A stretch of DNA of 14,346 bases from CBFGWV01 sp965652545 (GTDB taxonomy: Bacteria; Pseudomonadota; Gammaproteobacteria; Competibacterales; Competibacteraceae), in assembly GCA_965652545.1 (NCBI GenBank), contig CBFGWV010000108.1, positions 1 through 14,346 on the forward strand, in the 5' to 3' direction. The notes below the pieces were generated by a model. The model did no database searches, was not told where the DNA came from, and saw nothing but the letters and a program-made list of their open reading frames with translations. A program made the translations under genes and the position numbers. Shown one piece after another: positions 1 to 6,780 of this stretch. The stretch's first letter is position 1. Each line of letters opens with the position of its first letter.

Positions 1-430
1 TGAATTTCTCCAACACTTCTGGCGCATGCTCTTCCAGAAACCTGTAATGACTGCCGTATTCCTCGAAAAGCGATTCGGTATGTCGGTATTCATCTTCCCC
101 GTAGGTGCCTTGTCCAGGGGAGTTGGTGAAGAAATTGTAGTTCTTCAGATCCTCGACGCTGAGGTCCAGCTGAAAATCCAGGAACGTCCGATGGTTGTTG
201 AGTTCGGACCGATAAAATGTATCTTCCGGGTTGAGCTCGTAGCCCCCATTCAATTCGTAGTAATCCAGTTCGCCCAGTTCATCGATCGCTTCCTCGGCCG
301 CGGTCTCGAATGCCTCATTCGCGGCGTCCCGCGTCGTCCGTGCGCTCTCCATGTTTTGATGCGCCTGCGACACGGTGAGAGGGTCGGCGTTGGCGCGAAG
401 TGCCATAGTCATGTGTGCGGTTTCCTTCAT
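1..430 (-). CDS. Unrecognised acidic protein, 3' end beyond window
   Basis: This minus-strand reading frame has no stop before the left edge, so only its N-terminal 143 codons are visible. I do not recognise the family. The visible part begins MKETAHMTMALRANADPL. It has an Ala/Glu-rich, probably helical stretch (roughly residues 15-50), then an acidic, tyrosine-rich section containing ELDYYELNGGYELNPED and FLEEHAPEVLEKF. No signal peptide or membrane segment is seen. The start is uncertain: an ATG at 412 has AAGGAA about ten bases upstream and may be the true start, while the frame stays open upstream to about 595 and GTG (469) and TTG (484) codons would add residues that still look protein-like. 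The surrounding DNA has lower GC than the rest of the window, which fits an accessory gene. The opposite strand is also open but its translation looks like a shadow. Confidence 0.55.
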   Translation of the reverse strand, partial: MKETAHMTMALRANADPLTVSQAHQNMESARTTRDAANEAFETAAEEAIDELGELDYYELNGGYELNPEDTFYRSELNNHRTFLDFQLDLSVEDLKNYNFFTNSPGQGTYGEDEYRHTESLFEEYGSHYRFLEEHAPEVLEKF

Positions 431-637
431 GAATTTGTCCGAATCAGCGGCGCGCAGGTTGAAGGTCACAGCAAGCAGCGACAATCCAACTTTGGTATCA
501 CATCGCGATGAACAAGAAGAATATCTGCCGCTGGGCCTGATGGCAGATGAATTATTTCTTTGAGCTTGGTCGGCAGGGGCTATTATTACCTTTCCTTATT
601 CACCGGGGGGATGACGTCATTGGAAAATATTACAACG

Positions 638-664
638 CTTCAAGCAATGCGGTAGCGCTTGAAG
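638..664. terminator. Stem-loop at the 3' end of the GNAT gene
   Basis: CTTCAAGC (638-645) and GCTTGAAG (657-664) form a perfect 8-bp stem with an 11-base loop. It spans the last codons and stop of the GNAT gene. On the minus strand it is followed by an AT-rich but not strictly T-run sequence, so termination is possible rather than certain. Confidence 0.3.
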
Positions 665-1149
665 TACCGATCGACCGGTGTGCCGTCGGCCAACGGCTGT
701 GCTTTGGCGATGTTGTAATCCTGGAACCCCATCTTCGTGTAGAAGGCCAAGCCTCCCGTGTTGTCGGCCCGGATCGTGGCATTGATGACGGTCAGGCCCA
801 GTTCGCGGGCGCGCGAGAGTGTCGCCGCGAAGAGAGCCGTCCCAACGCCCGGTACTTTTGGCTCGGGTCGGGCGAAGGTGGCGATATCCGCCCATCGGTC
901 GGGCAGTTCAGGGTGCCGGTCCAGCGCCTGGAAGCCCAGTACGAGCCCTGTTGTTGCATCTTCGGCCATCAGACAGGACAACACCCGCGGGCCGTGGATG
1001 AACCACTCGCCGAATGTGGCCTCGCTCAGTGGCTGCTCCATGGCCGTCGTTCCGCCGATGCGGATGATGGTGTTGAGCAGCACGCACAGTGGCCGGGTGT
1101 CCGCCACAGTCGCGGGGCGGATGATGAACGCATGGGCGGCGTCAGTCAT
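640..1149 (-). CDS. GNAT family N-acetyltransferase
   Basis: A predicted 169-residue GNAT enzyme, which would transfer an acetyl group from acetyl-CoA to an amine. The N-terminal strand FIIRPATVADTRPLCVLLN is typical of the fold. The acetyl-CoA pyrophosphate loop is the segment PKVPGVGTALF (family pattern R/QxxGxG/A), followed by the helix LSRARELG. The C-terminal NTGGLAFYTKMGFQDYN matches the family's N-x-x-x-x-x-FY-x-x-x-GF motif. Length is normal for a single-domain GNAT. The frame is open further upstream to 1320, but the ATG at 1149 puts the first GNAT strand at the right distance from the N terminus; the Shine-Dalgarno there is weak. The general pattern recalls amino-acid or phosphinothricin acetyltransferases of the YncA type, but the substrate cannot be assigned. 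A divergent LysM-like ORF may begin at the same TCATGA. Confidence 0.85.
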   Translation of the reverse strand: MTDAAHAFIIRPATVADTRPLCVLLNTIIRIGGTTAMEQPLSEATFGEWFIHGPRVLSCLMAEDATTGLVLGFQALDRHPELPDRWADIATFARPEPKVPGVGTALFAATLSRARELGLTVINATIRADNTGGLAFYTKMGFQDYNIAKAQPLADGTPVDRYFKRYRIA

Positions 1150-1708
1150 GAGGCTCGGGGGTGGCAGACGTCGAATCCGGATTCTATCCCGATTGAGAAA
1201 TATTCTGCCCGCCCCTGCGGGGAAAGTTTTTATTTTGGTTTCCCCGTTTGGCGAAATACTTCGGTATGAAGGCCGCTTGCGAGGCAATATACCGATCTCT
1301 ACGCTAGACGCGCTTTGCATCTATTATGGAGTTGAGTTTGTGGGTAACGATGCCGTAAACCCTTATCGAGTCCAGAGCGACGATACTGGTGGCCTTTATC
1401 AGATAATCGTCAAGGATGGGAAGGGCACAGTTCAGCAATGGCTGGGTGCTGTCGAGCATGTCAAGGAAAATGGCCATGCCGACCCGAATATCATTCATGC
1501 TGGCGAGATACTGATGCTGCCTGTACCAAAAGAAGTCGTCGAGCGGGCGGCCGCGGGCGACCAGAACCCATTGTCCTATGGGGATGCCGAAAACGACGAC
1601 CAGGACGGCGGTGACGGCCACGGACCTTCGGACGGTGCGCAAGAACAACCGGATGACGTCGACATCGCGATCTGCAACATTCTTGGGCTCTGTGACATGC
1701 CTACATAA
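1148..1708 (+). CDS. LysM-like domain protein, start uncertain, possibly truncated
   Basis: This frame encodes a LysM-like segment at about residues 84-127 if counted from the ATG at 1148. It begins YQIIVKDGKGTVQQW and ends with NGHADPNIIHAGEILMLPVP, which fits the LysM ending N-x-x-x-DPN-x-I-x-x-G-x-x-L-x-x-P. LysM modules bind peptidoglycan or other N-acetylglucosamine polymers. The first half of the module is divergent and lacks the usual GDTL. After it comes an acidic Asp/Gly/Gln-rich tail ending CNILGLCDMPT. The start is unresolved: the ATG at 1148 lies inside TCATGA, shared with the opposite-strand GNAT start, and has no clear ribosome site; a TTG near 1238 follows GGGGAAAG. No signal peptide is visible, so this could be a decayed 3' fragment of a larger gene. 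The antisense frame 1304-1729 is open and has a hydrophobic stretch, but I judged it a shadow. Confidence 0.5.
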   Translation: MRLGGGRRRIRILSRLRNILPAPAGKVFILVSPFGEILRYEGRLRGNIPISTLDALCIYYGVEFVGNDAVNPYRVQSDDTGGLYQIIVKDGKGTVQQWLGAVEHVKENGHADPNIIHAGEILMLPVPKEVVERAAAGDQNPLSYGDAENDDQDGGDGHGPSDGAQEQPDDVDIAICNILGLCDMPT

Positions 1709-1766
1709 ACGCCCGAGCCACGAAAACAATGTGACCGGTTTGTCGGAGGCCGGTTTTCTCGGGCGT
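1709..1766. terminator. Long bulged stem-loop after the LysM-like ORF
   Basis: ACGCCCGAG (1709-1717) pairs perfectly with CTCGGGCGT (1758-1766). The stem continues with AAAAC (1723-1727) against GTTTT (1753-1757), leaving a 5-base bulge on the left arm. The apical part has a further ACCGG/CCGGT pair (1734-1738 and 1750-1754). It begins directly after the stop codon of the LysM-like ORF. No T-run follows, so it is a probable terminator or mRNA end structure but not a textbook intrinsic one. Confidence 0.45.
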
Positions 1767-1824
1767 CTTAAGAGGTAGTCACGGTCATCGTGGGCCGTGG
1801 TCAGACCCGAATCCGGAGGAATAC

Positions 1825-2322
1825 ATGCTCAAGACTCAAAAGATCACGCCATGTTTGTGGTTCGACCGGCAGGCCGATGAGGCGGCGGCGTTTTACGTCG
1901 GCATCTTCGAGAACTCGCGTATCACGGACACGACCTACTACGGCGAGGCGGGTCAGGAGGTTCACGGTATGCCGCCGGGCACGGTGCTGACCGTGGCCTT
2001 CGAGCTCGAAGGCCAGCCGTTCACCGCGCTCAACGGCGGTCCCATGTTCAAGTTCACCGAGGCGATCTCATTCCAGATCGGCTGTGAGACGCAGGAGGAG
2101 GTGGACCACTACTGGGACAGGCTCTCGGCCGGTGGCGACCCGAACGCGCAGCAATGCGGGTGGGTGAAGGACAAGTACGGCCTGTCGTGGCAGGTGGTGC
2201 CGAACATCCTGCCGAAGCTGCTGGCCGACCCGGACGCGGCAAAGGCGCAGCGGGCCATGGCGGCCATGATGCAGATGAAAAAGCTCGACATCGCCGCGCT
2301 CAAGCGGGCGGCGGAGGGTTGA
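1825..2322 (+). CDS. VOC family protein, PhnB / 3-dmu-9_3-mt type
   Basis: A 165-residue protein of the vicinal oxygen chelate (glyoxalase/bleomycin resistance) fold, in the PhnB-like branch (Pfam 3-dmu-9_3-mt). It opens with KITPCLWFDRQADEAAAFYVGIF, the usual beta strand and helix of this branch, and has VLTVAFELEGQPFTALNGGP in the middle. The second half carries the diagnostic WDRLSAGG and GWVKDKYGLSWQVVP. Length is typical. The start is secure: GGAGGA lies five bases ahead of the ATG. Members are cytosolic and mostly of unknown substrate, and many lack full metal-binding sets, so no reaction is assigned. The gene appears monocistronic, between the bulged stem-loop upstream and a repeat hairpin downstream that separates it from the convergent glutamine-synthetase gene. 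Confidence 0.92.
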   Translation: MLKTQKITPCLWFDRQADEAAAFYVGIFENSRITDTTYYGEAGQEVHGMPPGTVLTVAFELEGQPFTALNGGPMFKFTEAISFQIGCETQEEVDHYWDRLSAGGDPNAQQCGWVKDKYGLSWQVVPNILPKLLADPDAAKAQRAMAAMMQMKKLDIAALKRAAEG

Positions 2323-2361
2323 TCAGGGCGAGTGGCGCTTCGGCGTTGCTGGTCTGGCGGC

Positions 2362-2395
2362 TGGTGGGTATCGCTTCGCGCCACCCACCCTACAT
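2362..2395. repeat. Dispersed palindromic repeat, single copy
   Basis: A copy of the element also found twice at 8866-8985. It has the core GGTGGGT (2363-2369) and ACCCACC (2383-2389) forming a 7-bp stem around ATCGCTTCGCGCC, then CTACAT. It is diverged from the other copies but keeps the order TGTAGGRTGGGT ... GCGATACCCA on the minus strand. It sits between two convergent genes and probably acts as a bidirectional terminator. Confidence 0.7.
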
Positions 2396-2433
2396 TGGAC
2401 TTGGCCGGCACCCACGTTTGACTTGGCTGGTGC

Positions 2434-3741
2434 TTAGCAATCGAGGGTTTGCTGGCGCTCCCATTCGGTGAGGTGGCGGCTGTACTCGTTCCACTCGGCC
2501 AGTTTGATTTTGACGTAGGCGCGGCAGAACTCGCCACCCAGGGCCTCGCGCAAGACGTCATTGGCCGCGAATGCGCGGATGGCGTCGATGAGGTACACCG
2601 GCAGCCGCTTTACACCGTCAACGGTGTGCCCCTGGCTGTACATGTCGATGTCCAGACGCGGGCCGGGGTTGCGGCCGCCGGCGATGCCGTCCAGCCCGGC
2701 GGCCAGGTTCACCGCCTGCAACAGGTACGGGTTGACGGCACCGTCGGCCTGGCGAAACTCGAATCGGCCGGCATCGGGTACGCGGACCATGTGGGTGCGG
2801 TTGTTGCCGCTCCAACTGATGGCGTTGGGTGACCAGGTGGCGCCGGATGCGGTCATGGGCGCGTTGATGCGTTTGTAGCTGTTGACGGTGGGGTTGGTGA
2901 TGGCGCACATGGCCTCGGCGTGGTGCAGCACGCCGCCGAGCAGGCGATATGCAAGCCCCGATAGCCCCAACTCGTCGCCCTCATCCAGGGTGAGGTTGGT
3001 CGTGCCGGTGGCGTCCCACAGCGACAGGTGGATGTGGCAGCCGTTGCCGGTCAGGTGCATGAAGGGTTTGGGCATGAAGGTCGCCCGCAACCCGTGTTTC
3101 TCCGCGATGGAGCGCACCATGAACTTGAAAAACGCGTGACGATCGGCAGTGACCAGGCAGTCGGCGTAGCCCCAGTTCATCTCGAACTGCCCGTTGGCGT
3201 CCTCGTGGTCGTTCTGGTAGGGCGCCCAGCCCAGGGCGAGCATGGCGTCGCAGATCTCCGACACCACGTCGTAGCGGCGCATCACGGCAGACTGGTCGTA
3301 ACAGGGTTTGCTGGCGGTATCGAGGGTGTCCGATACGTCCGTGCCATCGGGGTTGATCAGGTGGAACTCCGCCTCCACACCGGATTTCGGGCGATAGCCC
3401 AGGGCGGCCATCGCCTCGACGGTACGCTTCAGAACCTGCCGCGGTGCTTGTGCCATGGGTTTGCCGTCCATCCACAGATCGCAGGCCACCCAGGCGACAT
3501 CGGGCTTCCACGGCAGCGTGACGACGGTGTCCGCATCGGGTACCGCGAACATGTCCGGATGGGCGGGGGTCAGGTCCAGGTACGTGGCGAAGCCGGCAAA
3601 GCCGGCCCCGTTCTTCTCCATGCCGGCGACGGCCGCGGTGGGCACGAGTTTCGAGCGCTGCACCCCGCGCAGGTCGGTGAAGTTGAACAGGAAGTACTTG
3701 ATCTCGTGATCGCTGGCGAAGGCTTGCAGCGTGCTGGTCAT
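2434..3741 (-). CDS. glnT: Type III glutamine synthetase-like ligase (GlnT / GmaS type)
   Basis: A 435-residue GS-superfamily ligase, expected to activate glutamate with ATP and join it to ammonia or a small amine. The beta-grasp N-terminal domain covers about residues 1-100. Catalytic motifs follow: GVEAEFH (121-127, metal-binding Glu), NGQFEMNW (183-190), GNGCHIHLS (232-240), NAPMTASGATWSPN (293-306) and NNRTHMVRVP (313-322), then RFEFRQADGAVNPYL (326-340), which holds the arginines and glutamate of the active site. Length fits the short type III/GlnT group. It is the last gene of the amidotransferase-GXGXG-FMN operon, 51 bases after the preceding stop, with GGGGA before the ATG. In that setting members are either GlnT or gamma-glutamylmethylamide synthetase (GmaS); the sequence alone does not let me choose. 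Confidence 0.9.
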   Translation of the reverse strand: MTSTLQAFASDHEIKYFLFNFTDLRGVQRSKLVPTAAVAGMEKNGAGFAGFATYLDLTPAHPDMFAVPDADTVVTLPWKPDVAWVACDLWMDGKPMAQAPRQVLKRTVEAMAALGYRPKSGVEAEFHLINPDGTDVSDTLDTASKPCYDQSAVMRRYDVVSEICDAMLALGWAPYQNDHEDANGQFEMNWGYADCLVTADRHAFFKFMVRSIAEKHGLRATFMPKPFMHLTGNGCHIHLSLWDATGTTNLTLDEGDELGLSGLAYRLLGGVLHHAEAMCAITNPTVNSYKRINAPMTASGATWSPNAISWSGNNRTHMVRVPDAGRFEFRQADGAVNPYLLQAVNLAAGLDGIAGGRNPGPRLDIDMYSQGHTVDGVKRLPVYLIDAIRAFAANDVLREALGGEFCRAYVKIKLAEWNEYSRHLTEWERQQTLDC

Positions 3742-3792
3742 CGTGGCATCCCCGGATGGTTGGGTGGGCGGGTGCGAGTCGCGCCTTACGGG

Positions 3793-5100
3793 TTACCAGC
3801 CGGGAATCCAGTCCGTACCGGCCAATGGGACGCGCGCCATGGCGGCGGCTTCGATGGTCAGCGCGGCCAGGTCTTCCGGTTCCAGGTTGTGCACGTGCGA
3901 CTTGCCGCAGGCGCGCGCCAGGGTCTGGCATTCCAGGGTCAGCGTGGCCAGGTAGTTCTGCAGCCGTTGCGCGGCCAGCACCGGGTCCAGGCGGGCCTCC
4001 AACTGCGGGTCCTGAGTGGTGATGCCCACCGGACAGCGCCCGGTGTGGCAGTGGTGGCAGGCACCGGCACGGGTGCCCAGGGCGGCGTAGTCCGCCTCGT
4101 GGATGGGCGCGTTGCAGTTGAGCGCCATCAGCGCGGCCATGCCGATGGATACGGCGTCCGCACCCAGCGCCAGGGCCTTGGCCACGTCGCTGCCGGTGCG
4201 GATGCCGCCGGAGACGATCAACTGCACCTGGCGGTGCATGCCCAACTCCTTCAGCGCGTCGACGGCCTGGCGCACCGCCGGCAAGGTGGGGATGCCCACG
4301 TCCTCGATGAAGCAGGTCTGGGTGGCGGCGGTGCCGCCTTGCATGCCGTCGATGACGATGACATCGGCACCGGCCTTCACCGCCAGCATGGTGTCGTATT
4401 TGGTACGGGTGGCCCCGACCTTCACATAGATCGGCTTCTCCCAGCCGGTGATTTCGCGCAGCTCGAGGATCTTGATCTCCAGATCGTCCGGGCCGGTCCA
4501 GTCGGGGTGGCGGCAGGCGCTGCGCTGGTCGATGCCCTTGGGCAGCGTGCGCATGGCCGCGACGCGGTCGGTGATCTTCTGCCCCAGCAACATGCCCCCG
4601 CCACCGGGTTTTGCGCCCTGGCCGACGACGATCTCGATGGCATCGGCACGGCGCAACTGGTCCGGCTCCATGCCGTAGCGCGAGGGCAGGTATTGGTACA
4701 CCAATGTCTTGGACGATTGGCGCTCCTCGTCCGTCATGCCGCCGTCGCCAGTGGTGGTGCTGGTGCCCATGGCCGTGGCCGCCAGCCCCAGGGCCTGTTT
4801 GGCGTTGGCCCCCAGGGCGCCGAAACTCATGCCGGCGATCGTGATTGGGATCTTCAGTTCGATGGGTGTGCGGGCATGGCGGGTACCCAGCATCACAGTG
4901 GTGTCGCAGGTCTCGCGGTAGCCCTCCAGCGGGTAGCGCGACACCGATGCCCCCAGGAACACCAAATCGTCGAAGGAGGGCAGGGCACGCTTGGCGCCGG
5001 AGCCACGGATGTAATACAGCCCCTCGGCCGCCGCGCGCTGGATCTCGGCGATCACATGGGGCGGGAAGGTGGCGGATTCGCGGATCTTGCGTTCGTCCAT
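3793..5100 (-). CDS. glxD: FMN-binding glutamate synthase-like subunit (GlxD / MgsC)
   Basis: This 435-residue protein is equivalent to the FMN and iron-sulfur synthase domain of glutamate synthase. Numbering from the alternative start at 5106, the barrel includes PITIAGMSFGALG (87-99), GQGAKPGGGGMLLGQK (162-177), IYVKVGATRTKYDTMLAVKAGAD (226-248), VIDGMQGGTAATQT (251-264) and VSGGIRTGSDVAKALALGAD (298-317). CHHCHTGRCPVGI (350-361) supplies three cysteines (350, 353, 358) for a 3Fe-4S cluster. It lacks the amidotransferase and GXGXG domains of GltB because these are encoded by the two genes just upstream. Two ATGs are available; the one at 5100 is preferred because AGAGG lies eight bases before it, against two bases for 5106. 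Expected role: with its partners, transfer of an amine onto a glutamate-derived skeleton. Confidence 0.92.
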   Translation of the reverse strand: MDERKIRESATFPPHVIAEIQRAAAEGLYYIRGSGAKRALPSFDDLVFLGASVSRYPLEGYRETCDTTVMLGTRHARTPIELKIPITIAGMSFGALGANAKQALGLAATAMGTSTTTGDGGMTDEERQSSKTLVYQYLPSRYGMEPDQLRRADAIEIVVGQGAKPGGGGMLLGQKITDRVAAMRTLPKGIDQRSACRHPDWTGPDDLEIKILELREITGWEKPIYVKVGATRTKYDTMLAVKAGADVIVIDGMQGGTAATQTCFIEDVGIPTLPAVRQAVDALKELGMHRQVQLIVSGGIRTGSDVAKALALGADAVSIGMAALMALNCNAPIHEADYAALGTRAGACHHCHTGRCPVGITTQDPQLEARLDPVLAAQRLQNYLATLTLECQTLARACGKSHVHNLEPEDLAALTIEAAAMARVPLAGTDWIPGW

Positions 5101-5124
5101 CGTCATCGCCTCTGGTAAGTGCGC

Positions 5125-5808
5125 CTAGTAGTGCGCCAGGTTGCCGACGTTGAAGTGGTACAAGCGGCGCGCCGAGCCGTAGCGGCGGAAGCTCGCCGGG
5201 TCGGCGTCCAGACCTGCGCGCGTCAGCAGCGTGTGCACGATGGCCACATGTTCTGGGGTCATGGGTTTCTCGATGCAGTCCGCACCCAGGCTCTCCACCC
5301 GCCCGCGGACGTACAGCCTGGCCTCGTAGAGCGAGTCGCCGAAGTGCTCCCCGGCATCGCCGCAGACCACCAGGTGGCCGGCCTGCGCCATGAACGCGGA
5401 CATATGACCCACCGAGCCGCCGACGACGATGTCCACGCCCTTCATGGAAATGCCGCAGCGGGCGCTGGCATCGCCGTGGATGACCACCAACCCGCCGTGG
5501 CCGCTGGCCGCGGCGGACTGGCTGGCGTAGCCGGTCACCCGCACGCTGCCGGACATGATGTTCTCGGCGACGCCGACCCCGGCGTTGCCCTCGATGGTGA
5601 CCTCGGCGGCCTGGTTCATGCCGGCGCAGTAGTAACCGGCGTGGCCGCGCACGGTGACCGCCAGCGGGTGGGTGAGACCGGCGGCGATGGCGTGGCGGCC
5701 GCGCGGGTTGACGATGTCGTACGCGGTCTCACCGCTGCCGCCGTCGCCTTGTTGCAGGCAGCGATTGACCTCGCGCAGGCTGAGCGTATCCAGGTCCAGT
5801 GTCGGCAC
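5125..5808 (-). CDS. glxC: GXGXG beta-helix glutamate synthase subunit (GlxC / MgsB)
   Basis: A 227-residue stand-alone version of the C-terminal GXGXG domain of glutamate synthase, a right-handed beta-helix that holds the other domains together. Glycine-rich turns recur at regular intervals: VRGHAGYYCAGMNQ, IEGNAGVGVAENIMSG, VTGYASQSAAASGHGG, IHGDASARCGISMKG, VGGSVGHMSAF and VCGDAGEHFGDSLYEA. The frame is open well upstream, but those residues are a shadow of the amidotransferase gene. The start is the GTG at 5808: it lies two bases after the preceding TGA, and GGGGGAGG sits eight bases ahead of it. This suggests translational coupling to the amidotransferase. Eighteen bases separate its stop from the alternative ATG (5106) of the FMN subunit. 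Function is inferred from family and operon position. Confidence 0.9.
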   Translation of the reverse strand: MPTLDLDTLSLREVNRCLQQGDGGSGETAYDIVNPRGRHAIAAGLTHPLAVTVRGHAGYYCAGMNQAAEVTIEGNAGVGVAENIMSGSVRVTGYASQSAAASGHGGLVVIHGDASARCGISMKGVDIVVGGSVGHMSAFMAQAGHLVVCGDAGEHFGDSLYEARLYVRGRVESLGADCIEKPMTPEHVAIVHTLLTRAGLDADPASFRRYGSARRLYHFNVGNLAHY

Positions 5809-5810
5809 GG

Positions 5811-6710
5811 TCAGGCCCTCCCCCAGCTGTAGACGGTGGCCGGTTTGGGCTCCCATACGGTGGCCTGGCTCACCCCCGGCAGGCGCGCCAGGGCGCGGTA
5901 CTCGGTGGCCATGGCCACCCAATCGTCGGTCTCGGCCATGATGGCGTGCTTGCAGGCGATGGGGTCGCGCACCACGCAGAAGCCCTCGCGGGTGCCCACG
6001 GCAAAGGTGAAGAAACCGTCCAGGTCCTTCAGCCCGGCCTCCAGCGCGTCGGACAGGCTCGCCCCCTGGCGCAGCCGCCAGGTGAGATAGCCGGCGGCGA
6101 CCTCGCTGTCGTTTTCGGTCTGGAAGCGGATGCCGGCATGGCGCGTCAGCCAATCCCGCCACAAGTGATGGTTGGACAGCGAACCGTTGTGCACCAGGCA
6201 CAGGTCATCGCCGGTGTTGAAGGGGTGGGCGCCCTCGGTGGTGACGGCGCTTTCGGTGGCCATGCGGGTGTGGCCGATGGCATGGGTGCCGCGCATGTCG
6301 GCGACCCCGAAACGCGCCAGCACGGCCGTCGGCAGGCCGACCTCTTTGTAGATCTCCAACGCATGCCCTGAGCTCATGATGCGCACCTCGGACCGGTGAC
6401 CCTCCACCCAACCGCGCAGGTCGGTGTCGGTCTCGCGGGTGCTGAGAATGGCGTGTGTGGCATTGCGCCGGGTGCTGACGCGGGTGCCCAGCGCCGCGCC
6501 CGCCTCCGCGGCCAGGCCGTCCCAGTCGAAGCCCGGCAGCGGTGAGTACAAGCTGATCTTGCTGCCGATATCGGGCTGGTCGTTGTAGACGGCGATACCG
6601 GCGCTGTCGGGTCCGCGCTCGGTCATCTCCACGAGCATGGGGCAGAACAGGCGGCCCAGGGCGTCTTGCAGCTCGGGGTTCTTCAGGTACAGCCCGACGA
6701 TTCCACACAT
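5811..6710 (-). CDS. glxB: Class II glutamine amidotransferase subunit (GlxB / MgsA)
   Basis: A 299-residue Ntn-type glutamine amidotransferase. The N terminus is MCGIVG, so removal of Met exposes the catalytic Cys2. Other class II features are ERGPDSAGIAVY (31-42), GHTRMAT with Arg149, HPFNTGDDLCLVHNGSLSNH (Asn175-Gly176 of the oxyanion hole) and ENDSEVAAGYL. The C-terminal part DGFFTFAVGTREGFCVVRDP and MATEYRAL is typical of this domain in GltB- and PurF-like proteins. It is the first gene of the four-gene operon. GAGG lies seven bases before the ATG. Its usual job is to hydrolyse glutamine and channel ammonia; in MgsA-type complexes methylamine chemistry has been linked to the equivalent subunit. 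It stops two bases before the GXGXG gene starts. Confidence 0.93.
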   Translation of the reverse strand: MCGIVGLYLKNPELQDALGRLFCPMLVEMTERGPDSAGIAVYNDQPDIGSKISLYSPLPGFDWDGLAAEAGAALGTRVSTRRNATHAILSTRETDTDLRGWVEGHRSEVRIMSSGHALEIYKEVGLPTAVLARFGVADMRGTHAIGHTRMATESAVTTEGAHPFNTGDDLCLVHNGSLSNHHLWRDWLTRHAGIRFQTENDSEVAAGYLTWRLRQGASLSDALEAGLKDLDGFFTFAVGTREGFCVVRDPIACKHAIMAETDDWVAMATEYRALARLPGVSQATVWEPKPATVYSWGRA

Positions 6711-6718
6711 GTCCGGTC

Positions 6719-6740
6719 CTCAGCCCATGGCATGGCTGAG
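6719..6740. promoter_or_regulatory. Leader hairpin upstream of the amidotransferase gene
   Basis: CTCAGCC (6719-6725) and GGCTGAG (6734-6740) form a perfect 7-bp stem with an 8-base loop. It lies just upstream of the amidotransferase start at 6710 and its GAGG ribosome site overlaps the stem base, so it may influence translation. Confidence 0.35.
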
Positions 6741-6748
6741 ACTTTATC

Positions 6749-6770
6749 GTAGGGAATATTATTTTCCTAC
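6749..6770. promoter_or_regulatory. Candidate operator for the glx-type operon
   Basis: The arms GTAGGGAA (6749-6756) and TTTCCTAC (6763-6770) match at seven of eight positions around an AT-rich 6-base centre. The dyad lies in the 70-base gap between the XRE-cupin gene and the amidotransferase gene, 39 bases upstream of the latter's ATG. A plausible reading is that the XRE-cupin protein binds here to control an internal promoter. The promoter hexamers themselves are not convincing by eye. Confidence 0.5.
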
Positions 6771-6780
6771 AACGATGTCG

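Noticed and set aside
547..1269. Plus-strand 240-residue frame starting MNYFFELGRQG
   Set aside because: Most of it is antisense to the GNAT gene, and the portion beyond the first 30 residues has no family-like pattern; the GNAT motifs on the minus strand are clear.
1304..1729. Minus-strand 141-residue frame with a hydrophobic segment, possible membrane protein
   Set aside because: The plus strand in the same place gives a LysM-like pattern and coding-like codon use; the hydrophobic stretch is the antisense of an Asp/Gly-rich tail. Not fully excluded.
1706..1766. Integron attC site directly after the LysM-like ORF
   Set aside because: The position and bulged stem suggested attC, but no GTTRRRY or RYYYAAC core boxes are found at the ends, and no other cassette-like units or integrase are visible.
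3028..5118. A 696-residue open frame on the plus strand opposite the glutamate-synthase-like and glutamine-synthetase genes
   Set aside because: It is antisense to two well-supported enzymes with intact motifs; its translation is His/Gly/Val/Gln-rich without family signals, as expected of a shadow frame in high-GC DNA.
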